NCBI GenBank assembly: GCA_028023455.1
Contig: JAQFVV010006341.1
Coordinates: forward strand, 2,850,001 to 2,914,000
Reading direction: 5' to 3'
Length of the DNA stretch: 64,000 nucleotides
Origin: Epiperipatus broadwayi
Taxonomy: Eukaryota > Onychophora > Udeonychophora > Euonychophora > Peripatidae
A program made the translations under genes and the position numbers. Positions 56,301 through 62,218 of the stretch are shown here, piece by piece. The notes under the pieces were generated by a model, which searched no databases, was not told the DNA's origin, and worked only from the letters and a program-made list of their open reading frames with translations. Positions within the stretch are counted from its first letter, which is position 1; every line of letters begins with the position of its first letter.

Positions 56301-58101
56301 GACTATGAATTAAGTATTAAAAGAAAAACCTCAAGTCTGTTTCTTGTTACCTGAAAAAAAAAATATCAAGATTTATGCAAGCTGAATTCAAAGGTCAAGT
56401 CTGGGAATGGCAGATAGATGTGCTAGTCAATACATTGATTTCAAATCTTTAAGTATAGTTGGAAGATGCACTGATCAATATCCTGCTTCATGTCACAGGT
56501 GTGATAGACAAATATGCTACCTGAAGATATGATTATGATAAGCAGATATAGTAGGCAATAAACTTTTTATGCATAGACATGGCAGATGGAGATTGTAACC
56601 AAATAACTTAAAAGCCTTGAGCATGACATGATGATTCAGTTCAATAGGCATGGTTGGTAGATATGCTAGCCAGTATCTAAAAAGTCAGCAGATGTTTTAG
56701 GTAATGCATTATCTTCAAGTAATCAGCAGTCAAATGTGCTAGCCAGTATGTTAACTTTATGTCATAAGCATGGTGGGAAGGTAGATAAGGCAATATGCTA
56801 ATTTTAAGTTACAGGCACATCTTACAAATGATTGAACAAATAGGCTGTTATTAGATTATGGTCATCACAAGATATGGGTTTGGCAAACAGATGTTTTAGC
56901 CCATATGCTAACTTAAAGTTATGATTGCAATAGACATGGTAGTTATTGTGCTAACTTTAAATCGTGACCATGGCAGACAGTTCTGCTAACTAATGTGCCA
57001 CTTTTTTATAATGGGTATGGTAAGCTGCAATAAATATTATGCTGATTTTATGCATGGTATGCAGAAACACTTAATAATATTTTAATTTTAAGTAATGAGC
57101 TCAGCAGACAAATGAAAATTCTAAGTTAACTTATATGTGTAACTATATATATAATAATATTAAAAAGAAATTATGATTATAGTAAATCTTAAGATCAGAG
57201 GGCTGGAAAAAGTTTAGGCCATAATTGATCATACAGTATTTTTTGGTTCCATAGTTGCTAAAGTTGTAGCATCCCTTTATGTGTATATTGTTAATTAAAT
57301 TTGGTTTCTAAAATATCTTTAGTTTATGTGCCTATTTAATAACTGCATTTTGCTTTTATTCTTATTGGCCTTTATAATAATTTTTTTTCTTCTAGTTTTT
57401 ACTTGCAAGATTAGTAGCAGAATCTGATAATCACCATACACAAATCAAATTTACGAGTGCTTATTTTCAGTTTTTTTGGACGCTGACTAATAACCATCTT
57501 TGAGGATAGGCCAGCAATGTTCATGTTACATAATTGAGAACAGATTTGCATATGGTAGAGTTATAAGACATATGCTTTCTTAAAGTATGCATAATTTATT
57601 ATTAAGGTGCAGGTCAACAAATGGATTATTAGTAGTTTTTTATGTTAACAAATTAATGATATATTTATTCTTAATAAATCATTTTAATATGAATCATCAA
57701 TTTTTCATTGGTTAAAAATAAAGGCCTTTATATGTTTGCAAATTATAATTGGCTTGTATCTTTCTCTCTTTATATTAATAATTATTATCTGCAACAAAAT
57801 TGTATTTTTAAAGATATTGATGTCTTTCAGGTCATGATATCGATCGTGGTCTTTTAAAATTGGCTGATGGGAAAATGTTAGGAGAAACTGGATTGGACTG
57901 GCTGAAAATTAATTTAGTTAATCTGTCAGGTCATAGAAAGAAGTAAGTATATTCATCTGTTTATTAGCTTTTTGTAAATACATGAAATTTTTCAATTGCA
58001 ATGCATTTACTTTATTTAATAGAAGTTCTCTTACTGAGAGGTTAGAGTTTGCAGATGAAATCATTCCCTGCATCATGGACTCAGCAGATCATCCCTTAAA
58101 A
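20252..58101 (+). CDS. POLRMT: Mitochondrial RNA polymerase, partial gene, seven exons joined
   Basis: Single-subunit T7-like RNA polymerase that transcribes mitochondrial DNA and primes its replication in the matrix. Exons are 20252-20387, 36348-36481, 46353-46450, 46538-46652, 50231-50312, 57831-57942 and 58023-58101. Each has an AG acceptor and GT donor, and phases join as 0/1, 1/0, 0/2, 2/0, 0/1, 1/2, 2/0, giving 252 stop-free codons. The product follows the known order of POLRMT blocks: PMLIPPIPW, KLMTVLEQ, FGAVPWVINKQVLSVMLTLF, KKLSLANA, FWLPHKMDFRGR, GLDWLKINLVNLSG, RLEFADEI and MDSADHPLK. The DFRGR block is the family's DxxGR motif. The catalytic motifs that follow (the HQDG-type aspartate motif A, then motifs B and C) are not in the window. 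The N-terminal PPR-containing part was also not found upstream. Family proteins have about 1,200 residues, so roughly a fifth is seen. Nothing suggests a pseudogene. Confidence 0.93.
20431..21055 (+). mobile_element. Helitron remnant (internally deleted), 625 bp
   Basis: The left end TCTATATAAATAAAAATG follows an A and the right end ggtatggCTAG is followed by a T. This is the A|TC...CTRR|T layout of rolling-circle Helitrons. A GC-rich subterminal stretch (cgcatcgccgg) precedes CTAG, as expected for the 3' hairpin. Inside is the C-terminal piece of the Pif1-like Helitron helicase; the Rep domain and most of the helicase are gone. It begins 43 bp after POLRMT exon a. Confidence 0.8.
20743..20964 (+). 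pseudogene. Helitron Pif1-like helicase, C-terminal fragment
   Basis: The frame contains FAITINKAKGQSLELCGLDL and GQLYVACSRVSKIDNLYI, the last helicase motifs (V and VI: INKxQGQ(S/T), and YVAxSRV) of Pif1/Helitron helicases, ending with NIVYPQAL. Upstream motifs I-IV are absent, so it cannot be active. Confidence 0.85.
21056..21752. other. Intron DNA, nothing recognised
   Basis: AT-rich POLRMT intron sequence between the Helitron and the large LTR element. Confidence 0.5.
21757..23854 (-). repeat. 3' LTR (left copy) of the 2.1-kb-LTR element
   Basis: This is a 2,098-bp LTR with terminal inverted taacgat/atcgtta. Its partner differs by about 1%. It contains the conserved ORF listed at 22125. 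The - strand polypurine tract just inside it is weak (gaggaag near 23865). Confidence 0.9.
22125..22460 (-). CDS. LTR-borne ORF of unknown function, copy 1
   Basis: A 111-codon ORF reads in the element's own direction. The protein begins MPMDGFVSRQKTAVHSYGVL, has a hydrophobic stretch near residues 18-26 (GVLFIVLLA) and another near 52-66 (VFCVVVFSCYIEY), and ends LFILDSLNKN. It is cysteine-containing and could be a small membrane protein, but I recognise no family. The other LTR copy differs by two amino acids (A/V and R/K) plus an N-terminal extension. Conservation between copies reflects recent duplication and does not prove coding function. Confidence 0.35.
   Translation of the reverse strand: MPMDGFVSRQKTAVHSYGVLFIVLLANRCNIPVGGESMSSLILLTVQMDIPDSTVFCVVVFSCYIEYINVSDGLAPFWLRTFGLRLNKGKNIFFSNTDLYSLFILDSLNKN
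23855..24553. other. Internal region of the 2.1-kb-LTR element, non-coding
   Basis: 699 bp of AT-rich sequence with poly-A/T runs and no ORF of note. It holds only the primer site at its right edge. Confidence 0.7.
24534..24551 (-). promoter_or_regulatory. Primer binding site of the 2.1-kb-LTR element
   Basis: The + strand reads ccacacttgggacgcca, which has the form of a tRNA 3' end with CCA; its complement starts TGG 2 bp from the LTR. This fixes the direction of reverse transcription. The donor tRNA was not assigned. Confidence 0.75.
24554..26654 (-). repeat. 5' LTR (right copy) of the 2.1-kb-LTR element
   Basis: 2,101 bp, near-identical to 21757-23854. Differences include taacg/taatg at the left end and length changes in the A and T runs. 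Confidence 0.9.
24922..25275 (-). CDS. LTR-borne ORF of unknown function, copy 2
   Basis: 117 codons, identical to the copy at 22125 except for two residues and six extra N-terminal residues (MPHTFC) opened by a base change near 25265. Same two hydrophobic segments. Function unknown. Confidence 0.35.
   Translation of the reverse strand: MPHTFCLPMDGFVSRQKTAVHSYGVLFIVLLANRCNIPVGGESMSSLILLTVQMDIPDSTVFCVVVFSCYIEYINVSDGLVPFWLRTFGLKLNKGKNIFFSNTDLYSLFILDSLNKN
26659..27110. other. Intron DNA between LTR element and satellite
   Basis: A 79-codon ORF at 26844-27083 is open but unremarkable. The block near 26930-27010 (tcagccgtttgatggcattg, ccgggccgagtctgcg) is more GC-rich than its surroundings. I recognise nothing in it. 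Confidence 0.4.
27110..28225. repeat. Degenerate satellite array, unit about 110-150 bp
   Basis: About eight or nine units repeat the pattern aaatgatacccgac, a T-run, ttggacagtaattaatcag, aaagtgggttctttttgt, tagtgtgta, TA-rich linker and aaatactaaattt. Unit starts are visible near 27120, 27280, 27400, 27520, 27810 and 28022. Units differ in length mostly through the T-run and the linker. A GT/TA microsatellite lies in one unit at 27592-27618. Confidence 0.85.
28226..31470. other. Intron DNA; moderately complex block then AT-rich sequence
   Basis: 28230-28700 has higher G+C and internal echoes (tttagcatagaaa and ttatcatagaaag about 60 bp apart; the small inverted repeat ttctaggaattgacctagaa), which suggests a repeat of unknown type. 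The rest is AT-rich with no gene. Confidence 0.4.
31480..32460. repeat. Dispersed repeat of unknown class, copy 1
   Basis: An ordered series of blocks (atcattcat, tcaaccaacagtc, attaatatactgg, gtgcatggactttaa, agctcaggaagcaagaa, gagcaagaaataaataaata, aaaacaattatttaa) recurs in the same order and orientation at 54.5-55.25 kb. The copies are diverged. No coding frame is visible; it may be a solo LTR or an untranslated part of a larger element. Confidence 0.6.
32461..34310. other. Intron DNA, nothing firm
   Basis: The section 32735-33330 is slightly more complex (e.g. gtccttctcctggtctgtag) and could continue the preceding repeat, but I see no second copy in the window. The rest is AT-rich. Confidence 0.4.
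34312..34527. mobile_element. Hairpin MITE 1 (216 bp, near-perfect palindrome)
   Basis: Left arm 34312-34408 (taatacagagggtgtaccaa ... agaacattc) pairs with right arm 34437-34527 (gaatgttctgg ... gtatgctttctgtatta). About 90 bp are paired with few mismatches, and the loop is about 28 bp. No coding capacity. Confidence 0.8.
35304..35479. mobile_element. Hairpin MITE 2 (176 bp, near-perfect palindrome)
   Basis: The left arm aataatgtgaaaggctgaaa ... cagccaatcagatagtaat pairs with the right arm attactgtctgattggctgt ... tttcagcctttcacattatt. The arms are about 75 bp with few mismatches around a loop of about 20 bp. Its sequence is unrelated to MITE 1. Confidence 0.8.
36206..36287. mobile_element. 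Short dispersed repeat, copy 2, with 13-bp target duplication
   Basis: The insertion carries the same sequence as 16065-16150 and is bracketed by cattacaatgtgt at 36193-36205 and 36288-36300. It ends 60 bp before POLRMT exon b, close to its acceptor. Confidence 0.7.
36348..36481 (+). CDS. POLRMT: POLRMT exon b (KLMTVLEQ ... FGAVPWVINKQ)
   Basis: The exon follows a T-rich tract and ttttttag, and ends at cag/gtaaaa in phase 0. The split codon with exon a reads ATG, giving SSMKLMTVLEQ, where vertebrate POLRMT has a similar KLM block. It continues to DIVNQFGAVPWVINKQ, matching the conserved (L)G-x-x-x-W-x-(V/I)-N block. Intron a-b is 15,960 bp. Confidence 0.93.
36482..38960. other. POLRMT intron, nothing recognised
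   Basis: AT-rich intron sequence without a repeat pair or coding-like stretch that I could support. Confidence 0.5.
39560..40010 (-). mobile_element. Possible Ty1/copia reverse transcriptase remnant
   Basis: The - strand frame at 39780-39980 reads ILFLFVNINDIQLITRN followed by FIEAQLENF. This resembles the copia RT segment around the (L/Y)YVDD(I/M)L catalytic box, followed by an amphipathic helix, with the YVDD residues degraded to VNINDI. A similar - strand stretch lies at 44.35-44.45 kb (FIYMNDILLIT). Flanks are too decayed to place integrase or RNase H. Confidence 0.4.
40598..40756 (+). other. Unexplained coding-like stretch, 52 codons
   Basis: After cttgttttag the frame LNCIKTPLGWLNRKEEKCVH continues as WLIFDKPDKAILKESLLKMK and KTKVQISNIH to a TAA. 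Composition is balanced and G+C is higher than in flanking DNA. It has no ATG start and no good donor, and it does not fit POLRMT phase or sequence. It is probably a fragment of a transposon ORF or retrocopy; family unknown. Confidence 0.35.
40760..42340. other. POLRMT intron, AT-rich
   Basis: No gene or structured repeat recognised. Confidence 0.45.
42350..44310 (+). mobile_element. 5'-truncated RTE-type non-LTR retrotransposon (LINE)
   Basis: This decayed ORF is split by stops and frameshifts. In order it shows a lysine-rich linker, KKGKTVGNDGI (about 42910), NYRSISLLS (about 43098), EQAGFKSGFST, FVDYEKAFDS (about 43302), GVKQCDSISPKL (the family GVRQGDxxSP with G to C), FADDIVVF with the catalytic DD (43598-43618), and a C-terminal part with WIIEILNRIPRDCK and ETFILQW (about 44255-44290). 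The apurinic endonuclease domain is missing, as expected for 5' truncation in target-primed reverse transcription. Residue patterns favour the RTE clade. It is dead and lies in a POLRMT intron in the same orientation as the gene. Confidence 0.85.
43176..43544 (+). pseudogene. LINE reverse transcriptase central fragment
   Basis: This is the longest open piece (122 codons), from QAREQAGFKSGF through LPLCFGFVDYEKAFDS to KQCDSISPKL. It covers RT motifs 2a to 4; the catalytic FADD is in another frame downstream. The first catalytic Asp (FVDYEKAFD) is kept. Confidence 0.85.
44335..44600 (-). mobile_element. Second possible copia RT fragment
   Basis: The - strand reads a YMNDILLIT-like box at about 44350-44385, in DNA partly similar to 39.88-39.96 kb (tgtaattagc(a/t)ggatatcatt). 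It directly abuts the 3' end of the LINE. Evidence is limited to about 50 bp of similarity plus the box. Confidence 0.35.
44601..46352. other. POLRMT intron; decayed trinucleotide-rich tract
   Basis: From about 45100 to 45800 the sequence is rich in gttatt, ttgctg and attattg triplets (for example tgttgctgctaatgttatt), typical of an old trinucleotide microsatellite. ORFs over it are low complexity. No gene was seen. Confidence 0.5.
46353..46450 (+). CDS. POLRMT: POLRMT exon c (VLSVMLTLF ... GLPVH)
   Basis: This short exon was found by phase logic: exon b ends in phase 0 and exon d needs a 2-nt overhang, so an exon of length 3n+2 was required. It is 98 bp, follows tttgttttaaag and uses the donor gtaggt. 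The product begins VLSVMLTLFRNSLGEKIGLP, which aligns with the VLDxVxxLFxxxGxxxLxxP block of other POLRMT proteins. The alternative donor 3 bp downstream would put an in-frame TAG in the exon, so gtaggt is preferred. Confidence 0.85.
46538..46652 (+). CDS. POLRMT: POLRMT exon d (KKLSLANA)
   Basis: The exon follows tttttatttag and ends at gca/gtaagt. One leading base completes the Lys codon from exon c. It encodes a basic segment ending IILKKLSLANA, equivalent to the (Y)(K/R)LS(L/I)A block that precedes FWLPHNMDFRGR in the family. The middle of the exon is poorly conserved. It lies only 87 bp after exon c, in contrast to its multi-kilobase neighbours. Confidence 0.85.
46653..50230. other. POLRMT intron, nothing firm
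   Basis: AT-rich. Parts of 49.05-50.0 kb look less random (possibly an old transposon), but no reading frame or repeat partner was identified. Confidence 0.4.
50231..50312 (+). CDS. POLRMT: POLRMT exon e (FWLPHKMDFRGR)
   Basis: The exon follows tatttctag and ends at g/gtaatt. It encodes LNDEKFWLPHKMDFRGRIY and then a less conserved stretch ending in SYLG. FWLPHxMDFRGR is a near-invariant POLRMT signature; DFRGR is the DxxGR motif of T7-like polymerases, which contacts the template and hybrid. One substitution (N to K after PH) relative to the vertebrate motif is noted. Confidence 0.95.
50313..53058. other. POLRMT intron with a C14 run
   Basis: AT-rich. A homopolymer of about 14 C lies at 52011-52024 within otherwise AT-rich DNA. 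No gene recognised. Confidence 0.5.
53059..53718 (-). repeat. Solo LTR related to the 10-14 kb gypsy element
   Basis: The block has TG/CA ends and shares ordered segments with the LTRs at 10.2 and 13.2 kb: cctccaaaaa-like ccttcaaaaag-type sequence, gactatttaatgg-like gactgtttattgcc, tggaaacattcggatt, and a gagatatcaca end. A 45-60 bp internal unit (gaattctgtctttcagcttt, tgtgacaatagttctctg) is repeated about three to four times at 53298-53500. No second copy or internal region is near, so it is probably a solo LTR. No target duplication was found. Confidence 0.6.
53719..54480. other. POLRMT intron, nothing firm
   Basis: ORFs at 53800-54265 on both strands are AT-driven. The stretch near 54360-54470 (catggggagaagaaatatgg, atcatcccatcaacagg) is purine-rich and may belong to the following repeat. 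Confidence 0.4.
54480..55255. repeat. Dispersed repeat of unknown class, copy 2
   Basis: This is the partner of 31480-32460, with the same block order (atcattcatt, tattaatgtactgg, gtatggattttaaa, tagctcaggaagcaagaac, gagcaagaggtaaataaata, aaaacaattatttaa). It contains its own 66-bp tandem duplication at 54715-54846 (tcatcaatatccattggcta ... aatttctaat). Confidence 0.6.
55614..55731. repeat. Perfect 59-bp tandem duplication
   Basis: The unit aactaaatatcagcattgca ... tattcccttttgttt occurs twice with no difference seen, so it is recent or under no decay. Confidence 0.9.
56370..57115. repeat. Degenerate minisatellite, unit about 55-60 bp
   Basis: About a dozen degraded units share the pattern (g)catgg(c)agacagatgtgct, agccaatatgctaacttt and aagt(c/t)atga. 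Clear units are near 56410, 56650, 56720, 56890, 56950 and 57000. It lies in the long POLRMT intron upstream of exon f. Confidence 0.75.
57116..57830. other. POLRMT intron before exon f
   Basis: AT-rich, no element recognised; it leads to a normal T-rich acceptor. Confidence 0.5.
57831..57942 (+). CDS. POLRMT: POLRMT exon f (GLDWLKINLVNLSG)
   Basis: The exon follows gtctttcag and ends at aa/gtaagt. Its first two bases complete the Gly codon shared with exon e. It encodes HDIDRGLLKLADGKMLGETG followed by LDWLKINLVNLSGHRKK, a close match to the conserved GLDWLKIHLVNLTG block of other animals. Confidence 0.95.
58023..58101 (+). CDS. POLRMT: POLRMT exon g (RLEFADEI ... MDSADHPLK)
   Basis: The exon lies 80 bp after exon f, follows ttatttaatag and ends at aaa/gtaaga in phase 0. 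It encodes SSLTERLEFADEIIPCIMDS and then ADHPLK, matching the conserved R-x-x-FA(E/D)E and DSAD(Q/H)PL block. The next expected block (a Trp-rich WW segment before motif A) was not seen before the window end. A retrotransposon LTR begins about 41 bp after this donor site. Confidence 0.93.
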
Positions 58102-58142
58102 GTAAGATACTGCTATTTAACATTTATAGATTATATTGAATA

Positions 58143-59995
58143 TAATATGTCCACCCTACTATATTGCCAGACACCTTTCTGCAAGTTTAACTGTTCCCAG
58201 ACTAATTTAATGATAGTAATCTCTCAGTAATGACTCGGCACTATTAAGTTGAGATTAAATGCAATTTAATAATAATAAATCTTAGTAATTGTCTAACTAA
58301 ATATTACAAATTATATATACCCATAGACATACAAAAATAATAAAGATCAATACGACCTACATGAGTCCTAGCTGGCTGTTCACCCATTTGGAGACCAGCT
58401 CTCAACACTTGAAGTCCCTGTGCATTCAGGCAACGTTCTTCACCCGCTTATAAGTTTGTGTGCACAGGTGAAGCTCCAGGAATCAAGAGTCTTTTTCTTG
58501 ATCCAATTTGCACTGAGTCCTTTCATTGTTTTATTTCCTAAAGCTGATTGGCCCATATTCTCATCCATCCGTTAAGGTGATTCTTCCTTTCATTGTTCAC
58601 ATGCTGGATCCAATAATTTTTTAGCTTACCCTTTATTATCATGAAGGAAATCTAAACTCAAATTCCCTTAATTATTCAATATCCCATTTTAATACTGCAT
58701 TCTTTTCTTATGAATTTAACTGCTTTTACTTTTAGAAAATAATCTTTTTTTCTAATCTTACAAAGTTATAAATAACTTTTATTTCCTATTTTAAAAGGAA
58801 CAGTTTTTTAAAATTCTATAATTCCTTTATAACATTATTTATTTCATAAATTATACCTTTAAAATAGGCAAAACTCTCTCCATACAGTAGTGCGACTTAA
58901 AGCAAGACAGAATAATCAATGGATGCCAGAAGGTTGTGCATAAAATCCCTATTTATTGCCTACTCATCCAATATCCCCAACTAGTTTCTGGCTTGTGGCT
59001 TCATAAGTGAGGAGCCTTGGATCTGAGAGCACTGCACCTAGATCTTAGGATCTAATACAACCCTCCAGCAGCCACTTTTTATCTCTACATAACCACAAAA
59101 CTATGAGAATAAAATTAAAAAAACTCACAAATATTTTCAATCTAAGCTCAATAGCCTATATAGTCATATGGGTCTGAACCCAGTTCGGAACCCATACATT
59201 TTGGTGTCTTTGGTTCTTTTACAACCATAGTCACCACCTTCCTATTAGGCAGGATTTGTATTAAACCTTTAAACATCACATGATCACTATCTCCCATGCT
59301 TGCTTATAACTTGTTAAAATAGGCAAATCTCTCCATACAATACTAGTTTGGGGATATTGGATGAGTAGGCACTAGATAGGGATTTTATGCACAAGCCTTC
59401 TGGCATCCATATTACTCTGTCTTGCTTTGAGTGGCACTATGATCAAGCATGGGAGATAGTGATCATGTAATATTTAAAGGTTTAATACCAATACTGCCTA
59501 ATAGGAAGGTGGTGGCTATGGTTGTAAAAGAACCAAAGACACCAAAATGTATAGGTGCTGAACTGAGTTCAGACCCATGTGACTATATAGGCTATTGAGC
59601 TTAGATTGAAAATGTTTGTGTGTTTTCAAATTTTATTCTCATAGTTTTGTAGTTATGTAGATATAAAAGGTGGCTGCTGGAGGGCTGCATTAGATCCTAA
59701 GATCTAGGTGCAGTGCTCTCAGATCCAAGGCTCCTAACTGACGAAGGCCACAAGCCAAAAACTAGTTTGGGGATATTGGATGAATAGGCACTAGATAGGG
59801 ATTTTATGCACAAGCCTTCTGACATCCATTGATTACTCTGTCTTGCTTTGAGTGACAGTACTGTATGGAGAGAGTTTTGCCTATTTTAAACAACAGTTAT
59901 GAGCAAGCATGGGAGATAGTGATCATATGATGTTTAAAGGTTTAAATTATACTTTTATATGTATGTGCATTTGAGCTTCCACATACATATCATCA
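58143..59995 (-). repeat. 3' LTR (left copy), interrupted by a foldback element
   Basis: The parts 58143-58865 and about 59946-59995 together make an LTR of about 770 bp that starts (- strand) TGATGATATG next to the polypurine tract. The interrupting sequence is the foldback element. Shared blocks with the right LTR include catgagtcctagctggctgt, tgtgcacaggtgaagctcca and cacatgctggatccaa. Confidence 0.7.
58866..59945. mobile_element. Foldback element, copy 3 (about 1.08 kb palindrome)
   Basis: Sequence from 58868 (aggcaaaactctctccatac) through gcagtgctctcag-type blocks to the ggtgtctttggttctttta region near 59220 returns in inverted order at about 59500-59880. A second inverted pair (aacatcacatgatcactatc and gatagtgatcatgtaatatt) sits inside, and a shortened arm lies at the centre near 59340-59440. 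Flanks aaattataccttt and aaattatactttt look like a target duplication. It is the largest member of the family at 1.2 and 12.7 kb and encodes no protein. Confidence 0.85.
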
Positions 59996-60139
59996 CTTCC
60001 CCCAAGTTTAGAGATTAGGTTTTAATCTTTGAACTCAGTACATAATCATTAAGACACTTGGTTTTTTTTATCTTTCTTTTAGCATGCTGTTGAGAATTAA
60101 GCTCCTACTCACTTGGTGCATTCTCTGAAAATGTACTTG

Positions 60140-60335
60140 TTTGTAAATCATTATCATTTCTTTATGTTTTTCCTCATGTCTACATTAATATCTGGCCACC
60201 AGATACCACTAAGAGCAAGAGCTTTTGCTCTACTGATGTCCCTCTAATTATCATGCAGCCACTTTACTATATGCAGCCTCCACTTGACTGGTATCAGTGT
60301 ACAATCACCTTTCATAATGCAGCCTTTGACTAACA
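60140..60335 (-). pseudogene. Integrase zinc-domain remnant
   Basis: The - strand frame contains SRAKALALSGIWWPDINVDM, close to the A-x-x-x-x-WWP-x-(I/M)-x-x-D-(I/M) segment of gypsy integrase N-terminal domains. The expected upstream histidine region is replaced by WLHDN, and the catalytic core is not visible. Confidence 0.65.
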
Positions 60336-60495
60336 ACAGCTGCTTATGGGCATTTCAATAGGGTGGAGAAAACTGGGGTTTTGCTTCGACCAGCCTTCTC
60401 TAATCTGTTTGATAATCTATTGGTAACCACTGTCCTCCTCTGTCCAATGAGCTACAATTTTTATTTTGTATTTCTTTATTTTATTACATCTTTAT

Positions 60496-61320
60496 GCTGG
60501 GTTTGAAGACATGTAGGTGTCTGAAAATTTTCAGATTTTCCACTCAATAGACAACTTTTAGATAAATGCTGGTTTTGGGTTGGTATTTTTAGATCTAGTG
60601 TCTGAAGCTACCCTAGTGCCTCTCTGAGGAGTGCCAAAGCACGAAACCACAGTCAGAGGTTAAGAGGGGGGTTCCTGACAGAGATATTTTAAATGCCTTC
60701 TTTGGCTAAGCATTTATCACAAAGCTTGTTGAGCAAATGGCAAATGTGCATTGTTTATATCTTACAAGCTTAAGAGAATTGTGTCATGTGATCTATGACT
60801 TATTTTGACTATTTATAGTCTCTGGCAAATGCTCATTGTTTATATCTTACAAGCTTAAGAGAATTGTGTCATGTGATCTATGACTTATTTTGACTATTTA
60901 TAGTCTCTGCCTTAAGTCTTATGCAATGTTATATTGCAAAGACTACTAATATATGGTATGGCTTAAGATGTCTCAGTCCCATTATAGCTGTTTGAGTTGG
61001 ATAGCTGGGTTTGAAGACGTAGATGTCTGAAAATTTCAGATTTTCCATTCAATAGATAACTTTTAAATAAATGTTGGCTTTGGGTTAGTATTTTTAGATC
61101 TAGTATCTAAAGCTACCCTAGCGTTTCTCTGAGTAGTGCCAAAGCACGAAACCATGGTCAGAGGTTGGGGGGGGGGGGTTTCTGTTAGAGATATTTTAAA
61201 TGCTTTGTCTGGCTAAGCATTTATCACAAAGTTTGTTGAACAATTGACAAATGCTCATTGTTTATGTCTTACAAGCTTAAGAGAATTGGGTCATGTGATC
61301 TGTGACTTTTATTTTGCCTA
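60496..61320. repeat. Tandem duplication of about 510 bp with a nested 85-bp duplication
   Basis: The block from gctgggtttgaagac to gtcatgtgatctatgac (60496 on) recurs from 61005 with about 10% change. Inside the first copy an 85-bp unit (ggcaaatg(t/c)gcattg ... atttatagtctct) is repeated once, almost perfectly, at 60737-60906. It lies where RT would be expected in the element. Confidence 0.85.
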
Positions 61321-61731
61321 TCTTTATGCTTTGTTTCTTTATGTTTCTGGTCATCCCCTTCACTGACCTGCTTTTGTTAAGTACTGGCTGCTAGAATGGT
61401 TTTTTCTCTAGGGGTAGCTCGACTTTACCTGAATTTCTTTTAATCTCCTTGGAAAATTTTTTTCTCTTGGGGCTATTAATTTTTTTTAGTAATTGTTATT
61501 TTTACTTTCATTTCACTGAACCAGCCTCATCATAATATGGGGTTGATCTGGGTCTGTACTACATATAGTGGTAGTACTATATTTTCCCCCTTATTTTCAC
61601 ATATTGGCACTTCAACTATGCCCTTTATTCTAGTGATGTTACCATTTGCATTTATCACCTTTAGTTCAGTATTTTATGTAATGGATCTTTTCTTACACTT
61701 GGATATAAAATTATACCAATTGTGGACTGAA

Positions 61732-61980
61732 TCAGTGATATACTGCTCCCACTGTCAACCTCCATGGCAATAGGCTGATCACATATTTCAATTTTTGATC
61801 ATTATTTTTATCATTATCTATTGTTGCCATATTTTTAATCTTAATAAATTTCTTTTCCCAACCCTCTCTTATACGTTTACTACTATAAGTATTATTTCTG
61901 GCTATGCTGAACTCTTTTTTGCACATATTTCCATGTGCTCTCTTTTGGTTCAGTGTTTATAGCATTTATGTCTGTAATAA
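61732..61980 (-). pseudogene. Gag knuckle-like and protease remnant of the right gypsy element
   Basis: On the - strand a cysteine/histidine segment (HMEICAKK) is followed by MEVDSGSSISLI, whose DSG (61748-61756) is the protease active-site motif. The two are in different frames, so at least one frameshift exists. Confidence 0.7.
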
Positions 61981-61985
61981 CAGTT

Positions 61986-62150
61986 AGAAAAAAAAAAAAA
62001 AAAGGAAAAAAAAGAAGAAAAAAAAAAGGAGAGGGGGGGGAAACAAGAAAAAAAAGAAAAAAACAAAAGTAATAAAGGTGAAAAAGGGGGGGAGGAAAAA
62101 AAAAAAAAAAAAAAAAAGGGAAAAAGAAGAGCAGAAAAAAAAAAAAAAGA
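61986..62150. repeat. Purine-only low-complexity tract
   Basis: A long run of A with interspersed G blocks (for example gagagggggggg and gaaaaaggggggg), almost free of pyrimidines. Confidence 0.85.
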
Positions 62151-62218
62151 TTAGAAAGTGAGTTAAAAATTTAAATAGTTATTTTAATATTGTTTTTAAA
62201 TTTTTTTATTTAAATTTA

